Part shown: piece after piece, positions 1-6,950 of the stretch | How positions within the stretch are numbered: position 1 is the first letter of the stretch | Layout: the number at the start of each line of letters is the position of its first letter | Source: Candidatus Neomicrothrix sp. UBA881 | GTDB lineage: Bacteria > Actinomycetota > Acidimicrobiia > Acidimicrobiales > MedAcidi-G1 | Length of the DNA stretch: 12,479 nt | Assembly: GCA_002294285.1 (NCBI GenBank) | Contig: DBFL01000040.1 | Span: 1-12,479, forward strand | Reading direction: 5' to 3' | Notes under the pieces: generated by a model | Told to the model about the DNA's origin: nothing | Databases searched by the model: none | What the model saw: only the letters and a program-made list of their open reading frames with translations | Translations under genes and position numbers: made by a program

Positions 1-1
1 A

Positions 2-397
2 GCCGCTGACCATGTGGAGCGTTATCTTGCTACCGATGGAGCAGATGGTTATGAGTTTCATGGGGCTACTTGTGTGATTTTGACCACTAGAGGACGTCGT
101 ACGGGTGCAATTCGACGTAGTCCAATTGTCAGAGTCTGCGATGGGGGTCGTTATCTTGCTGTTGCTTCAATGGGAGGTGCCCCAAAACATCCGATGTGGT
201 ACTTGAATCTTCAAGCAAATCCTGAAGTTACTATCCAAGATAAAGGTGAGGTTCATAATCTAGTTGCCCGTACCGCTACTGCTGTTGAAAAAGAAGAGCT
301 TTGGCCTATAGCGGTTGCAGAATGGCCCGACTATGAGAATTACCAGAAACGTACCGAGAGAGACATACCGCTTGTAATTTGCGAATCTCCAACCTAA
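2..397 (+). CDS. Deazaflavin (F420)-dependent nitroreductase family protein, 5'-partial
   Basis: The visible part matches the DDN/nitroreductase family, which binds coenzyme F420 in a split beta-barrel and reduces quinones, nitro compounds or other acceptors. Family hallmarks seen are RYLATDGADG near the left edge, the basic strand TTRGRRTGAIRRSP, and the signature APKHPMWYLNLQANP followed by a valine-rich strand. The C-terminal segment (YENYQKRTERDIPLV) is also typical. The frame stays open to the window edge: four codons precede the GTG at 14, and the residues after that GTG already belong to the conserved core. The true start is therefore almost certainly outside the window, with about 15-40 residues missing. 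The gene ends tail to tail with the next minus-strand gene, the two stops sharing four bases (394-397). Family assignment is firm; the substrate is unknown. An F420-dependent enzyme fits an actinomycete host. Confidence 0.85.
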   Translation, partial: AADHVERYLATDGADGYEFHGATCVILTTRGRRTGAIRRSPIVRVCDGGRYLAVASMGGAPKHPMWYLNLQANPEVTIQDKGEVHNLVARTATAVEKEELWPIAVAEWPDYENYQKRTERDIPLVICESPT

Positions 398-1044
398 TCA
401 AACGGCTTTTCAAGAGAAACGCGAAGAAGGCAGTCGAATTCTTTTCCAAAATCAACTGAAACTCTGCCATGAACTCGTCCTTGTCGGGTAAAAAACCGTG
501 CGTTTCCATTAATCGGGAAAACCCCTTCGTGCCAAACTCCGGGTAGAAGACATATCCCGTAAGTTCCGTCACAATAAATTGCTTTTGCCTTATCGATTTC
601 AGGTTCCTGCCCTGCAGGAATAACAGGAATAATGAACGGTGTCTGCTCTGTGGAGTAGAAAAGTTGCCCTCCGTCGGGGTGGTAATTCATGTGCCAAAGA
701 TCTACCGCTTTAGGAAGTGACTCATCTCCGTCAACTGCAAAACCTATTACATATTCACCCGCAACTGCTTCATTTTTCCCTACAAGCCTTCCTTCCAACC
801 ACTCTGATGAGAACCAACCTTCCGTAGTGCCTGCACAGATACCCGTTTCAGGATCCAAGGGTCTTTCTCCAGGAACTGGCCACGGGACTATAGGAACTTC
901 AAATTTTTCTGGGTCACCTTCAACTATGAGTGCAAAATCTGAAATGTCTTCTTCGTGTCCATCGACTACTGGGATTTCAACCACGCTAAGTCCTTCGAGA
1001 ACTTCAGGATTCATAAGTTCATAATCTGAAATACCTGCACTCAT
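394..1044 (-). CDS. AllA-like cupin (ureidoglycolate lyase family)
   Basis: The protein has 216 residues, and its C-terminal two thirds resemble the ureidoglycolate lyase (AllA) fold, a cupin that splits ureidoglycolate into glyoxylate and urea. Features seen are a histidine-rich strand around residues 118-130 (WHMNYHPDGGQLFY, like the HPxGSQ strand of AllA), a PFIIPVIPAG strand at 136-145, the motif LLPGVWH at 166-172 (like the RGVWH turn), and a closing strand with Cys205. It is about 50 residues longer than typical AllA, the excess being an acidic N-terminal extension. It starts with ATG nine bases after the stop of the upstream minus-strand gene, so the two are probably co-transcribed. 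No other allantoin-pathway gene is visible, so a true ureidoglycolate substrate is unproven. It could instead be a cupin of another function that shares this fold. Confidence 0.62.
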   Translation of the reverse strand: MSAGISDYELMNPEVLEGLSVVEIPVVDGHEEDISDFALIVEGDPEKFEVPIVPWPVPGERPLDPETGICAGTTEGWFSSEWLEGRLVGKNEAVAGEYVIGFAVDGDESLPKAVDLWHMNYHPDGGQLFYSTEQTPFIIPVIPAGQEPEIDKAKAIYCDGTYGICLLPGVWHEGVFPINGNARFFTRQGRVHGRVSVDFGKEFDCLLRVSLEKPFD

Positions 1045-1053
1045 ACGATGAAC

Positions 1054-1806
1054 CTACTCATACCAGTCTTGCTCATCTGCTTCTTCCCAGTCAGAGGGCC
1101 CGTAGACAGTTCCTGGCAACGGAGTCATGAGCTGTGTGTCTCCGCTAACCGCATAAGAAGAAAGGAGTTGCTGATTTTCTGAGAGTCGTCTGTCTTCATC
1201 GCCGGTGTCGTCCAAACCTCTGGTTGTATCAAAATTTTTTCTAAGCAAAGTCCATTTTTCTACTGTTGTTGCCCAAATCATCACTACTTCATGACTATTG
1301 GTCGTGACTTCCCACAGTCCCGTTGGGAAGACTCCATAATCTTCCATCACCGGAACTCTTTTGCGAACTACTTCATTGAGAAAATTTATCTGTTCTCCTG
1401 GGGTAACGCTAAAAACTTCATTGACGAAAAGTGAACCTCTGATTCCCATCTCCACTATCTCTTCAGTTGATGGTGAACCCTCCACTCCAGCGCAAACTCG
1501 GTCATAGCCGCCGGTTCTCCACTGGGATGCCTCATCCCACCATTCCCCATAAAAGGCGTTTCTCCGCTTTAAGTTGAGACGGTCAAGATTTCTCCCCCAT
1601 CCTTCCCAACCATCAGTTCCACAGTCCCAGATATTCACCACTTGCGGCCACCTTCCTCCGGCAAATCCAAGAACGAAAAATGAGCCTTGGAGAGAAGTCA
1701 TATCTGGCATGAAATTTGTAGGTTCTTTTGCGACATGTTCCATGTAGTCGTATTGACCTTGTCCAACTATGTCTATTGTCTCATGTACAAATACAGATCG
1801 AGGCAT
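1054..1806 (-). CDS. Unrecognised protein with two NIPSNAP-like/dimeric alpha-beta barrel repeats
   Basis: I do not recognise a named family. The 250-residue protein contains an internal duplication. Residues 5-76 begin VFVHETIDI and end around VVNIW plus GWGRNLD; residues 126-194 begin LFVNEVFSV and end with VVMIW plus LLRKNFD. The pattern is a strand ending in E, a helix, then a strand ending V-V-x-I-W followed by a W/R-rich helix. It resembles the ferredoxin-like repeats of NIPSNAP or dimeric alpha-beta barrel proteins, which often act as small-molecule enzymes or binding proteins. This fold is inferred from pattern only. The linker (77-125) is rich in Trp and Arg; the tail (200-250) is acidic and probably flexible. 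There is no signal peptide or membrane segment. It is the first gene of a minus-strand pair with the AllA-like cupin, pointing to a shared metabolic role. The start is ATG at 1806. Confidence 0.65.
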   Translation of the reverse strand: MPRSVFVHETIDIVGQGQYDYMEHVAKEPTNFMPDMTSLQGSFFVLGFAGGRWPQVVNIWDCGTDGWEGWGRNLDRLNLKRRNAFYGEWWDEASQWRTGGYDRVCAGVEGSPSTEEIVEMGIRGSLFVNEVFSVTPGEQINFLNEVVRKRVPVMEDYGVFPTGLWEVTTNSHEVVMIWATTVEKWTLLRKNFDTTRGLDDTGDEDRRLSENQQLLSSYAVSGDTQLMTPLPGTVYGPSDWEEADEQDWYE

Positions 1807-1913
1807 CTCTTATTTTCCCTCAATTGTCATTTAGTTGACCACTCGAATGGAATCAGCTCTGTCAAAGGAAGCCCCGTGTGCTATGTGAGACAAAAAGAGA
1901 TAACTTTCTTTTT

Positions 1914-3482
1914 ATGAAAGAACTTATCTATCCGCGCTTGTATCTACCTGCGATCAAAAAATTTGGAAAAAATACCGGAATCATCGATGGTGCCTATCAG
2001 AGTGACTGGGACACTCATCATGAACGAGTTTTACGTCTATGCAATAGTCTCTCTTCTGAGCTTGGTGTCAGTAAAAAAGATCGATTCGCTGTAATGGCTT
2101 TAAACAGTCACCAATTTTTGGAACTCTGGCATTCTGCTTTCTTGGGCGCTGGAATCATCAACCCGTTGAACCTTCGTTTGGCACCAAAAGAGTTGGCCTA
2201 CATTCTTAATGATTCAGGCACAGAAGTTATTTTTACCGACCAGTTTTTCGCTCCACTAATTACTGCGGCACGCGAAGAACTCGGAGAAGATGACCCCATA
2301 AGACATGTTGTTTTGATAGGTGAAGGTGACGTCCAACATGATTTGAAATACGAAGACCTTTTGGAGTCTTCTTCACCTTCTTTACCAGAGGAGCCCGATG
2401 AAGATGATCCTGTCGTGCTCATGTACACAGGTGGAACTACAGGTCTCCCAAAAGGCGTGCTTATAAGTCAAAGAGCGCAAGTTCTAAATCTTTACCACGG
2501 CGTCATAGCTCTGGGAGGATTCGAGGTCTCTTCATATCTGATGCAAACTCCGATGTTTCATGCTGCTTCAATGACAGGAGTGTTGGCTCCTCCTTACTCG
2601 GGAGGAAATGTTGTTTTCATCCCAATGTTCGACCCGGAGGGGGCTATGGCTCTTATGGAAGCTCACCAAGTTGAGCAAACACTTATGGTCCCAACAATGA
2701 TTGGCATGTGCCTCGCAGCGGAAGGATACAACCCATCACGTCTTAAATCGCTTAAGCAACTGATTTATGGGGCATCTCCTATGCCAAGGCAAATTCTGGA
2801 AAGACTATTTTCTGATCTGCCTGACGTTGAGTTAATTCAGGGTTATGGAATGACGGAAAGCTCTTCAACTTTGACAATCTTGGGAGCTGATGATCATTTC
2901 CTCGAAAGTGAAAAACTATCTAGCGTTGGTAAGCCAGTTATAGGAACTGTTGTATCTATTCAAGATGAAGATGGGAATGAGCTGCCTCAAGGTGAGATTG
3001 GTGAAGTGTGTGCACGAGGCGGCAATTTCATGACCGAATATTGGAATAAGCCTGAAGCAACTGATGAAGTTTTTGCTAATGGCTGGTACCACACTGGTGA
3101 TGCAGGCTATTTCGATGAAGATGGTTACCTGTTCTTGGTCGATCGGGTCAAGGACATGATAGTTACAGGCGGAGAAAATGTTTATTCTTCTGAGGTTGAG
3201 AACGCTATTTCAAGTCATCCAGCAGTTGCGCAAGTAGCTGTTATCGGAATTCCTGACGACACATGGGGTGAAGCTGTTCATGCCATAGTCGTTCTCGAAG
3301 CTGGTGGCAGTGCAAGTGAGGATGACCTTATTGCCCATGCCAGAGAGTCAATCGCGGGGTACAAAGTGCCCAAGAGCGTGGAGTTCAGAGAGGAACCCTT
3401 ACCTTTGAGTGGTGCTATGAAAGTTCTAAAGAGAGAGCTGAGGGCGCCTTACTGGGAGGGTAAAGAACGGGGAATAAACTAG
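1914..3482 (+). CDS. AMP-forming acyl-CoA synthetase (ANL superfamily)
   Basis: This enzyme activates a carboxylic acid with ATP to an acyl-adenylate and then transfers it to CoA. Counting from the ATG at 1914 (522 residues), the ANL core motifs occur in order: the phosphate loop YTGGTTGLPKG at 171-181, GYGMTE at 310-315, GWYHTGD at 390-396, the hinge DRVKD at 410-414 followed by TGGENVYSSEVE, and the catalytic lysine K503 in the last motif. That final motif reads SGAMKVLKRELR instead of the usual TGK form, so Met replaces the Gly before the lysine. An in-frame GTG at 1878 would add 12 residues (MLCETKRDNFLF) that look non-conserved. MKELIYPRLYLP is the typical beginning of such proteins, so 1914 is preferred, although no strong Shine-Dalgarno is seen for either. 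The gene converges on the MDR gene with a 3-base gap. The substrate is not predictable; medium/long-chain or aromatic acids are possible. Confidence 0.93.
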   Translation: MKELIYPRLYLPAIKKFGKNTGIIDGAYQSDWDTHHERVLRLCNSLSSELGVSKKDRFAVMALNSHQFLELWHSAFLGAGIINPLNLRLAPKELAYILNDSGTEVIFTDQFFAPLITAAREELGEDDPIRHVVLIGEGDVQHDLKYEDLLESSSPSLPEEPDEDDPVVLMYTGGTTGLPKGVLISQRAQVLNLYHGVIALGGFEVSSYLMQTPMFHAASMTGVLAPPYSGGNVVFIPMFDPEGAMALMEAHQVEQTLMVPTMIGMCLAAEGYNPSRLKSLKQLIYGASPMPRQILERLFSDLPDVELIQGYGMTESSSTLTILGADDHFLESEKLSSVGKPVIGTVVSIQDEDGNELPQGEIGEVCARGGNFMTEYWNKPEATDEVFANGWYHTGDAGYFDEDGYLFLVDRVKDMIVTGGENVYSSEVENAISSHPAVAQVAVIGIPDDTWGEAVHAIVVLEAGGSASEDDLIAHARESIAGYKVPKSVEFREEPLPLSGAMKVLKRELRAPYWEGKERGIN

Positions 3483-3485
3483 CTC

Positions 3486-4580
3486 TCAATCAACTTTGAG
3501 AACCATAGCTCCGACATGTTGTTTTTTAGAAAATTCTTCTTGTGCTGAATTGATGTCTTGCAGGTCGAAAACTCCTCCTACCATTGGAGCGACTTTCTCC
3601 TCTTCTATGTATCCGATTAACGCCTTGAAAACAGAAGGGTCGTAAACAGTGCATCCATGCATCTCTAAATCGTTCAAATACAGAATTCTTAAATCTAGTT
3701 CAACTATTGGTCCTGCAATTGCTCCTGCAGTTGTGTAACATCCGCCTTTACCTATTGTCTCAAATAGTTCTGCGAAATTATTTCCGCCCGCTACATCTGC
3801 AAGAACATCTATAGGTCCATGTCCTAACTCAAGAATCTTATTTTTCAGATCGTGTTCATTGCGATCTAAAAGCAAATCTGCGCCACATCTTTTTATTGAA
3901 TCGAATTTTTCTGTGCTGGTGACAGCTATGACGGTAGCTTCACGAAGTTTGGCGAGTTGTATCAGTGCAGTGCCAACTCCTCCTGATGCTCCAGTCACAA
4001 CAACTGTCTGACCCTTCTCCAAGCGCGACCGTGTAAGCATGTGTTCTGCTGTGGCCCATGAACATGGGAAAGATGCTAGTTCTATATCTGTCATTTCTGA
4101 GTTAACCGGATGAGCATTTCTAGATGGGACGGCACAATATTGTGCGAACCCACCGTCTATTTCACTTCCTAGATATTTCGCGTTTTCTCTCCAGTTTTTT
4201 GACTTTGGGTCTCTTATACAAGGATCGACGATGACACGTGTTCCTATGAGTTCTTGATTTGTGTCATTTCCGGCTGCAACAACCACACCACATGGATCTG
4301 CGCCTTGAATTCTAGGAAAAGACAGACTCTCCCCTCCCCAGGTGTTTTCATCTTCAATGTTTGAAAAACCTTCATTTGAAGTCGCCGCGGCAACTGACTT
4401 CGAATACCATCCGACCCTTGTATTGATGTCAGTATTATTCATCCCACAGGCTTTGACTTCAATCAATACCTCTTCTTCGTTAATCTCTGGAGTGGGAATG
4501 TCGTCACGAAAAGAAAGTTTTTCAGGACCTCCGTTACCAGTCAGTTGAACGCCCTTCATCACCTTTGGTATCTCGTTCAA
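3486..4580 (-). CDS. Medium-chain dehydrogenase/reductase, quinone-reductase-like
   Basis: This is an MDR superfamily NAD(P)-dependent oxidoreductase of 364 residues. The N-terminal GroES-like domain spans about 1-160 and contains ACGMNNTD (44-51). The Rossmann domain follows with TGASGGVGTALIQLA at 196-210, the nucleotide-binding loop typical of quinone oxidoreductase-like members. At the place where zinc alcohol dehydrogenases carry GHE, it reads GAD (93-95), and no four-cysteine structural zinc lobe is present, so it is probably not a classical zinc alcohol dehydrogenase. The TTG start at 4580 is supported by an AAGGA element just upstream that overlaps the stop of the preceding gene, 11 bases away. 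GTG at 4562 or ATG at 4559 (giving MKGVQLTG) are alternatives. It is almost certainly co-transcribed, and probably translationally coupled, with the beta-hydroxyacid dehydrogenase. The substrate is unknown; reduction of an enone or aldehyde is plausible. Confidence 0.9.
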   Translation of the reverse strand: MNEIPKVMKGVQLTGNGGPEKLSFRDDIPTPEINEEEVLIEVKACGMNNTDINTRVGWYSKSVAAATSNEGFSNIEDENTWGGESLSFPRIQGADPCGVVVAAGNDTNQELIGTRVIVDPCIRDPKSKNWRENAKYLGSEIDGGFAQYCAVPSRNAHPVNSEMTDIELASFPCSWATAEHMLTRSRLEKGQTVVVTGASGGVGTALIQLAKLREATVIAVTSTEKFDSIKRCGADLLLDRNEHDLKNKILELGHGPIDVLADVAGGNNFAELFETIGKGGCYTTAGAIAGPIVELDLRILYLNDLEMHGCTVYDPSVFKALIGYIEEEKVAPMVGGVFDLQDINSAQEEFSKKQHVGAMVLKVD

Positions 4581-4591
4581 TCTAAATTTCC

Positions 4592-5545
4592 TTAACGTTT
4601 TGGGATTACTTCTTGACCTGGAACTTCTTCCTCATCGCAAGTCATCTCCTCTGGAAACCCAGGAGCTCTCACATCTATAGAGGTTGCATCTTCAAGTCTT
4701 CTTATTATGTTCGATGACCATTCTCTTTCCCCGTACCGGTCCATTCCATCTTCAAAAATTTTTACGAGCATCGGCGAAAGTTCAAGGGGCACTTCGTGTT
4801 TCTTGGCAATCTGATCAAAAAGGCTGACATCTTTTACTACCAAATCCATGGTGAAATTGATGTTGCGACTTCCATTCAATATCACCTGACTTTCTGTTTC
4901 GTGAACAAATGAATTACCGGAAGAAATCCGGATTGCCTCATAAGTGGTGTTCAAGTCCATTCCTGCTGCTGAGGCTGTTGTTAAGGCTTCAGCGAGAGAA
5001 ACTAAATTCGCGCTAGCAAGATAATTAGTCAAAACTTTCAATACTGAAGCTGAACCCAGAGGACCTGTATGCAGTATGTTTCTGCCCATAGCTGAAACTA
5101 TTGGAAAGATTTTTTCAAAAGCTTCTCTTTCCCCACCAACGAAGATTGAGATGTTTCCTGTTGCTGCCCTGTGGCATCCTCCTGAAACTGGACAATCTGC
5201 TGGGTAAGCGCCGGTATCTTCAACCAATTTACCTATACGTCGAACTTCAGTTTCATCAGTAGTGCTCATTTCCATCCATACTTTTCCCTCTGAAAGTCCT
5301 GCCAATACACCATCAGGAGCCTCCATTACCTCTTTGCATGCTTTCGGCGAAGGTAAACATGTGATAATCACATCACATGTTTCAGCGACTTGTTTCGGCG
5401 ACTCAGCCCAATTTGCGCCTTCATTCAAGAGTGGTTGGGCAACTTTTTTGTCTAAGTCTCTGACCATTAGATCAAAGCCGTTTCTCAGCAAACTATAAGA
5501 GAGTTTTCCGCCGACATTACCGCAACCTATGAAACCAATTTTCAT
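4592..5545 (-). CDS. Beta-hydroxyacid dehydrogenase (3-hydroxyisobutyrate dehydrogenase family)
   Basis: The protein has 317 residues and oxidises a beta-hydroxyacid to its semialdehyde, or the reverse. The NAD-binding domain opens with GFIGCGNVGG (4-13). Asp30 lies near the end of the second strand, which favours NAD over NADP. The substrate loop reads CPVSGG at 118-123 (family DxPVSGG). The catalytic lysine is K170 in GSASVLKVLTNYL, with the paired Asn at N174; the usual NN doublet is TN here. The all-alpha C-terminal domain follows from about 165. A tail of some 25 residues after GFPEE is acidic and then ends KR, longer than usual. ATG at 5545 has a GAAGG ribosome binding element about eight bases upstream. 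It is the first gene of the minus-strand pair with the MDR enzyme. Candidate substrates are 3-hydroxyisobutyrate (valine breakdown) or tartronate semialdehyde; sequence alone does not choose. Confidence 0.91.
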   Translation of the reverse strand: MKIGFIGCGNVGGKLSYSLLRNGFDLMVRDLDKKVAQPLLNEGANWAESPKQVAETCDVIITCLPSPKACKEVMEAPDGVLAGLSEGKVWMEMSTTDETEVRRIGKLVEDTGAYPADCPVSGGCHRAATGNISIFVGGEREAFEKIFPIVSAMGRNILHTGPLGSASVLKVLTNYLASANLVSLAEALTTASAAGMDLNTTYEAIRISSGNSFVHETESQVILNGSRNINFTMDLVVKDVSLFDQIAKKHEVPLELSPMLVKIFEDGMDRYGEREWSSNIIRRLEDATSIDVRAPGFPEEMTCDEEEVPGQEVIPKR

Positions 5546-5613
5546 CTCTTTACCTTCTATTTAAAATTCTCTGTAAATAAAAACATTAATATTTGCAACT
5601 TAGTCGCTCACAG

Positions 5614-5627
5614 GCATTTGTAAATGC
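5614..5627. promoter_or_regulatory. Inverted repeat in metY leader (possible operator or hairpin)
   Basis: GCATTT-GT-AAATGC is a perfect 6-base inverted repeat with a 2-base centre, 24 bases upstream of the metY ATG, in the 106-base gap between divergently transcribed genes. A TAATAT at 5587-5592 could be a -10 box for metY, although no good -35 is visible. The repeat would then lie inside the leader RNA. It may be a repressor site or an RNA hairpin; no known regulator motif was recognised. Confidence 0.3.
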
Positions 5628-5651
5628 TTACTACTGCGTAGCCTTGAATAC

Positions 5652-6944
5652 ATGGTTGAACCAGATGCTCATAAATTTGACACTCAGTCTCTACATGCTG
5701 GTCAAAGACCGGATCCTGTTACCGGTTCGAGAGCTGTTCCCATATATCAGACAACCTCTTATGTCTTCGACTCTGTAGATGAGGCAGCGGCTCTTTACAA
5801 CCTTGAGGCAGGCGGACACATATACACCAGAATCTCCAATCCGACAGTTGCTGTTCTCGAAGAGAGAATCGCTGCACTTGAAGGTGGAGTCGGAGCGGTA
5901 TGCACTTCGAGTGGCATGGCTGCATTTCACCTGGCAGTAGCAACTCTTTTGGATTCTGGTGATCATATAGTCTCAAGTCAAAATCTTTATGGTGGCAGTC
6001 ACAACATGATGACTTTTACTATGCCTAGATTTGGAATCTCAACAACTTTTGTTGATCCACACAATCCGAAAAATTTTCTTGACGCAGCTACTGAAGATAC
6101 AAAATTGTTTTATGCGGAAGTTCTGGGCAATCCGGGAATAGAAGTTTTAGATATTCAAGCAATTGCGGATGCTGCTCACAGTATTGGAGTGCCTCTAGTC
6201 GTTGACGCAACTTTTGCCACACCTTACCTGATCCGTCCGATCGAACATGGTGCGGATGTCGTAATTCATTCTCTAACCAAGTTCTTAGGCGGTCACGGTA
6301 TCGCTATAGGAGGAGCTGTTGTTGATGGGGGTCGTTTCGATTGGGCCGCTTCCGGCAAATTTCCTACCCTTTCTGAGCCGTATGACGGTTACCACGGAAT
6401 TGTTTTCACAGATGAATTCGGTCCACAGGCTCTTTCAATGAGGGCAAGGTCGGAGGGTCTTAAAGATTTCGGAGCTTGTATGAGTCCCGCTAACGCCTTC
6501 TACATACTGCAGGGAATCGAGACGCTTCCTTTACGCATGCAGAAGCACGTTTCAAACACCCATAGTGTTATTGACCTTTTAGATAAGCATGATGCTGTTG
6601 AATGGATAAGACACCCAGATCATCCAAGCCACCCTGATCACGAATTGGCAAAACGTTTATACACAAAAGGTTCAGGTGCAATACTTAGTTTCGGAATTGC
6701 TGGTGGTCGTGAAGCTGGGAGAAAATTTATCGAATCTGTTGAGTTAGCTTCTCACCTGGCAAATGTCGGAGATGCTAAAACATTGGTGATACATCCTGCT
6801 TCTACTACTCATCAACAAATGAGCGCAGAGGACCTTTCTGCAGCTGGAATTGGTGAGGATCTTGTTCGGGTTTCTGTTGGCCTTGAAGACCCGGATGATA
6901 TATGCGCTGATCTAGATAGAGCTCTCAAAGCTTCTCAACGTTAA
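5652..6944 (+). CDS. metY: O-acetylhomoserine aminocarboxypropyltransferase (sulfhydrylase) MetY
   Basis: This is a PLP-dependent Cys/Met-metabolism enzyme of 430 residues, the normal length for MetY. It makes homocysteine from O-acetylhomoserine and sulfide, or methionine with methanethiol, in the cytoplasm. Seen are the N-terminal motif LHAGQRPDP and the VPIYQTTSYVF segment, the cofactor loop CTSSGMAAFHLA, the LYGGSHN motif, DATFATP around the PLP-pyridine aspartate, and the Schiff-base lysine K210 in HSLTKFLGGHG. The C-terminal HPASTTHQQM and RVSVGLEDPDD are standard for the family. MetY is longer than cystathionine gamma-synthase or gamma-lyase and carries the insertion region (about 225-255) found in O-acetylhomoserine enzymes. 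ATG at 5652 has no clear Shine-Dalgarno. An alpha/beta hydrolase begins six bases after the stop, so both are probably on one transcript. No metX is in the window. Confidence 0.95.
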   Translation: MVEPDAHKFDTQSLHAGQRPDPVTGSRAVPIYQTTSYVFDSVDEAAALYNLEAGGHIYTRISNPTVAVLEERIAALEGGVGAVCTSSGMAAFHLAVATLLDSGDHIVSSQNLYGGSHNMMTFTMPRFGISTTFVDPHNPKNFLDAATEDTKLFYAEVLGNPGIEVLDIQAIADAAHSIGVPLVVDATFATPYLIRPIEHGADVVIHSLTKFLGGHGIAIGGAVVDGGRFDWAASGKFPTLSEPYDGYHGIVFTDEFGPQALSMRARSEGLKDFGACMSPANAFYILQGIETLPLRMQKHVSNTHSVIDLLDKHDAVEWIRHPDHPSHPDHELAKRLYTKGSGAILSFGIAGGREAGRKFIESVELASHLANVGDAKTLVIHPASTTHQQMSAEDLSAAGIGEDLVRVSVGLEDPDDICADLDRALKASQR

Positions 6945-6950
6945 AACATC

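Noticed and set aside
689..1024. Open frame on + opposite the AllA-like cupin gene
   Set aside because: Ser/Pro/Thr-rich translation with no family signature, fully antisense to a better-supported gene; a shadow of the coding strand.
1835..1865. TTGACC on + (1835-1840) and TTGACA on - (1865-1860) as divergent -35 boxes for the acyl-CoA synthetase and the duplicated-domain gene
   Set aside because: The hexamers are good but no acceptable -10 box lies at 16-19 bases from either, so a promoter call is not supported.
3484..3501. TCTCAA-N6-TTGAGA hairpin between the convergent acyl-CoA synthetase and MDR genes as a shared terminator
   Set aside because: The stem is only 6 bases, has no T run on either side, and lies mostly inside the last codons of the minus-strand gene.
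5546..5651. SAM or SAH riboswitch upstream of metY
   Set aside because: The leader is very short and shows none of the conserved cores of known SAM or SAH classes; only short inverted repeats are seen.
5691..5976. Open frames on - inside metY
   Set aside because: They overlap a highly conserved part of metY, and their translations look like random Ser/Arg/Cys-rich peptides.
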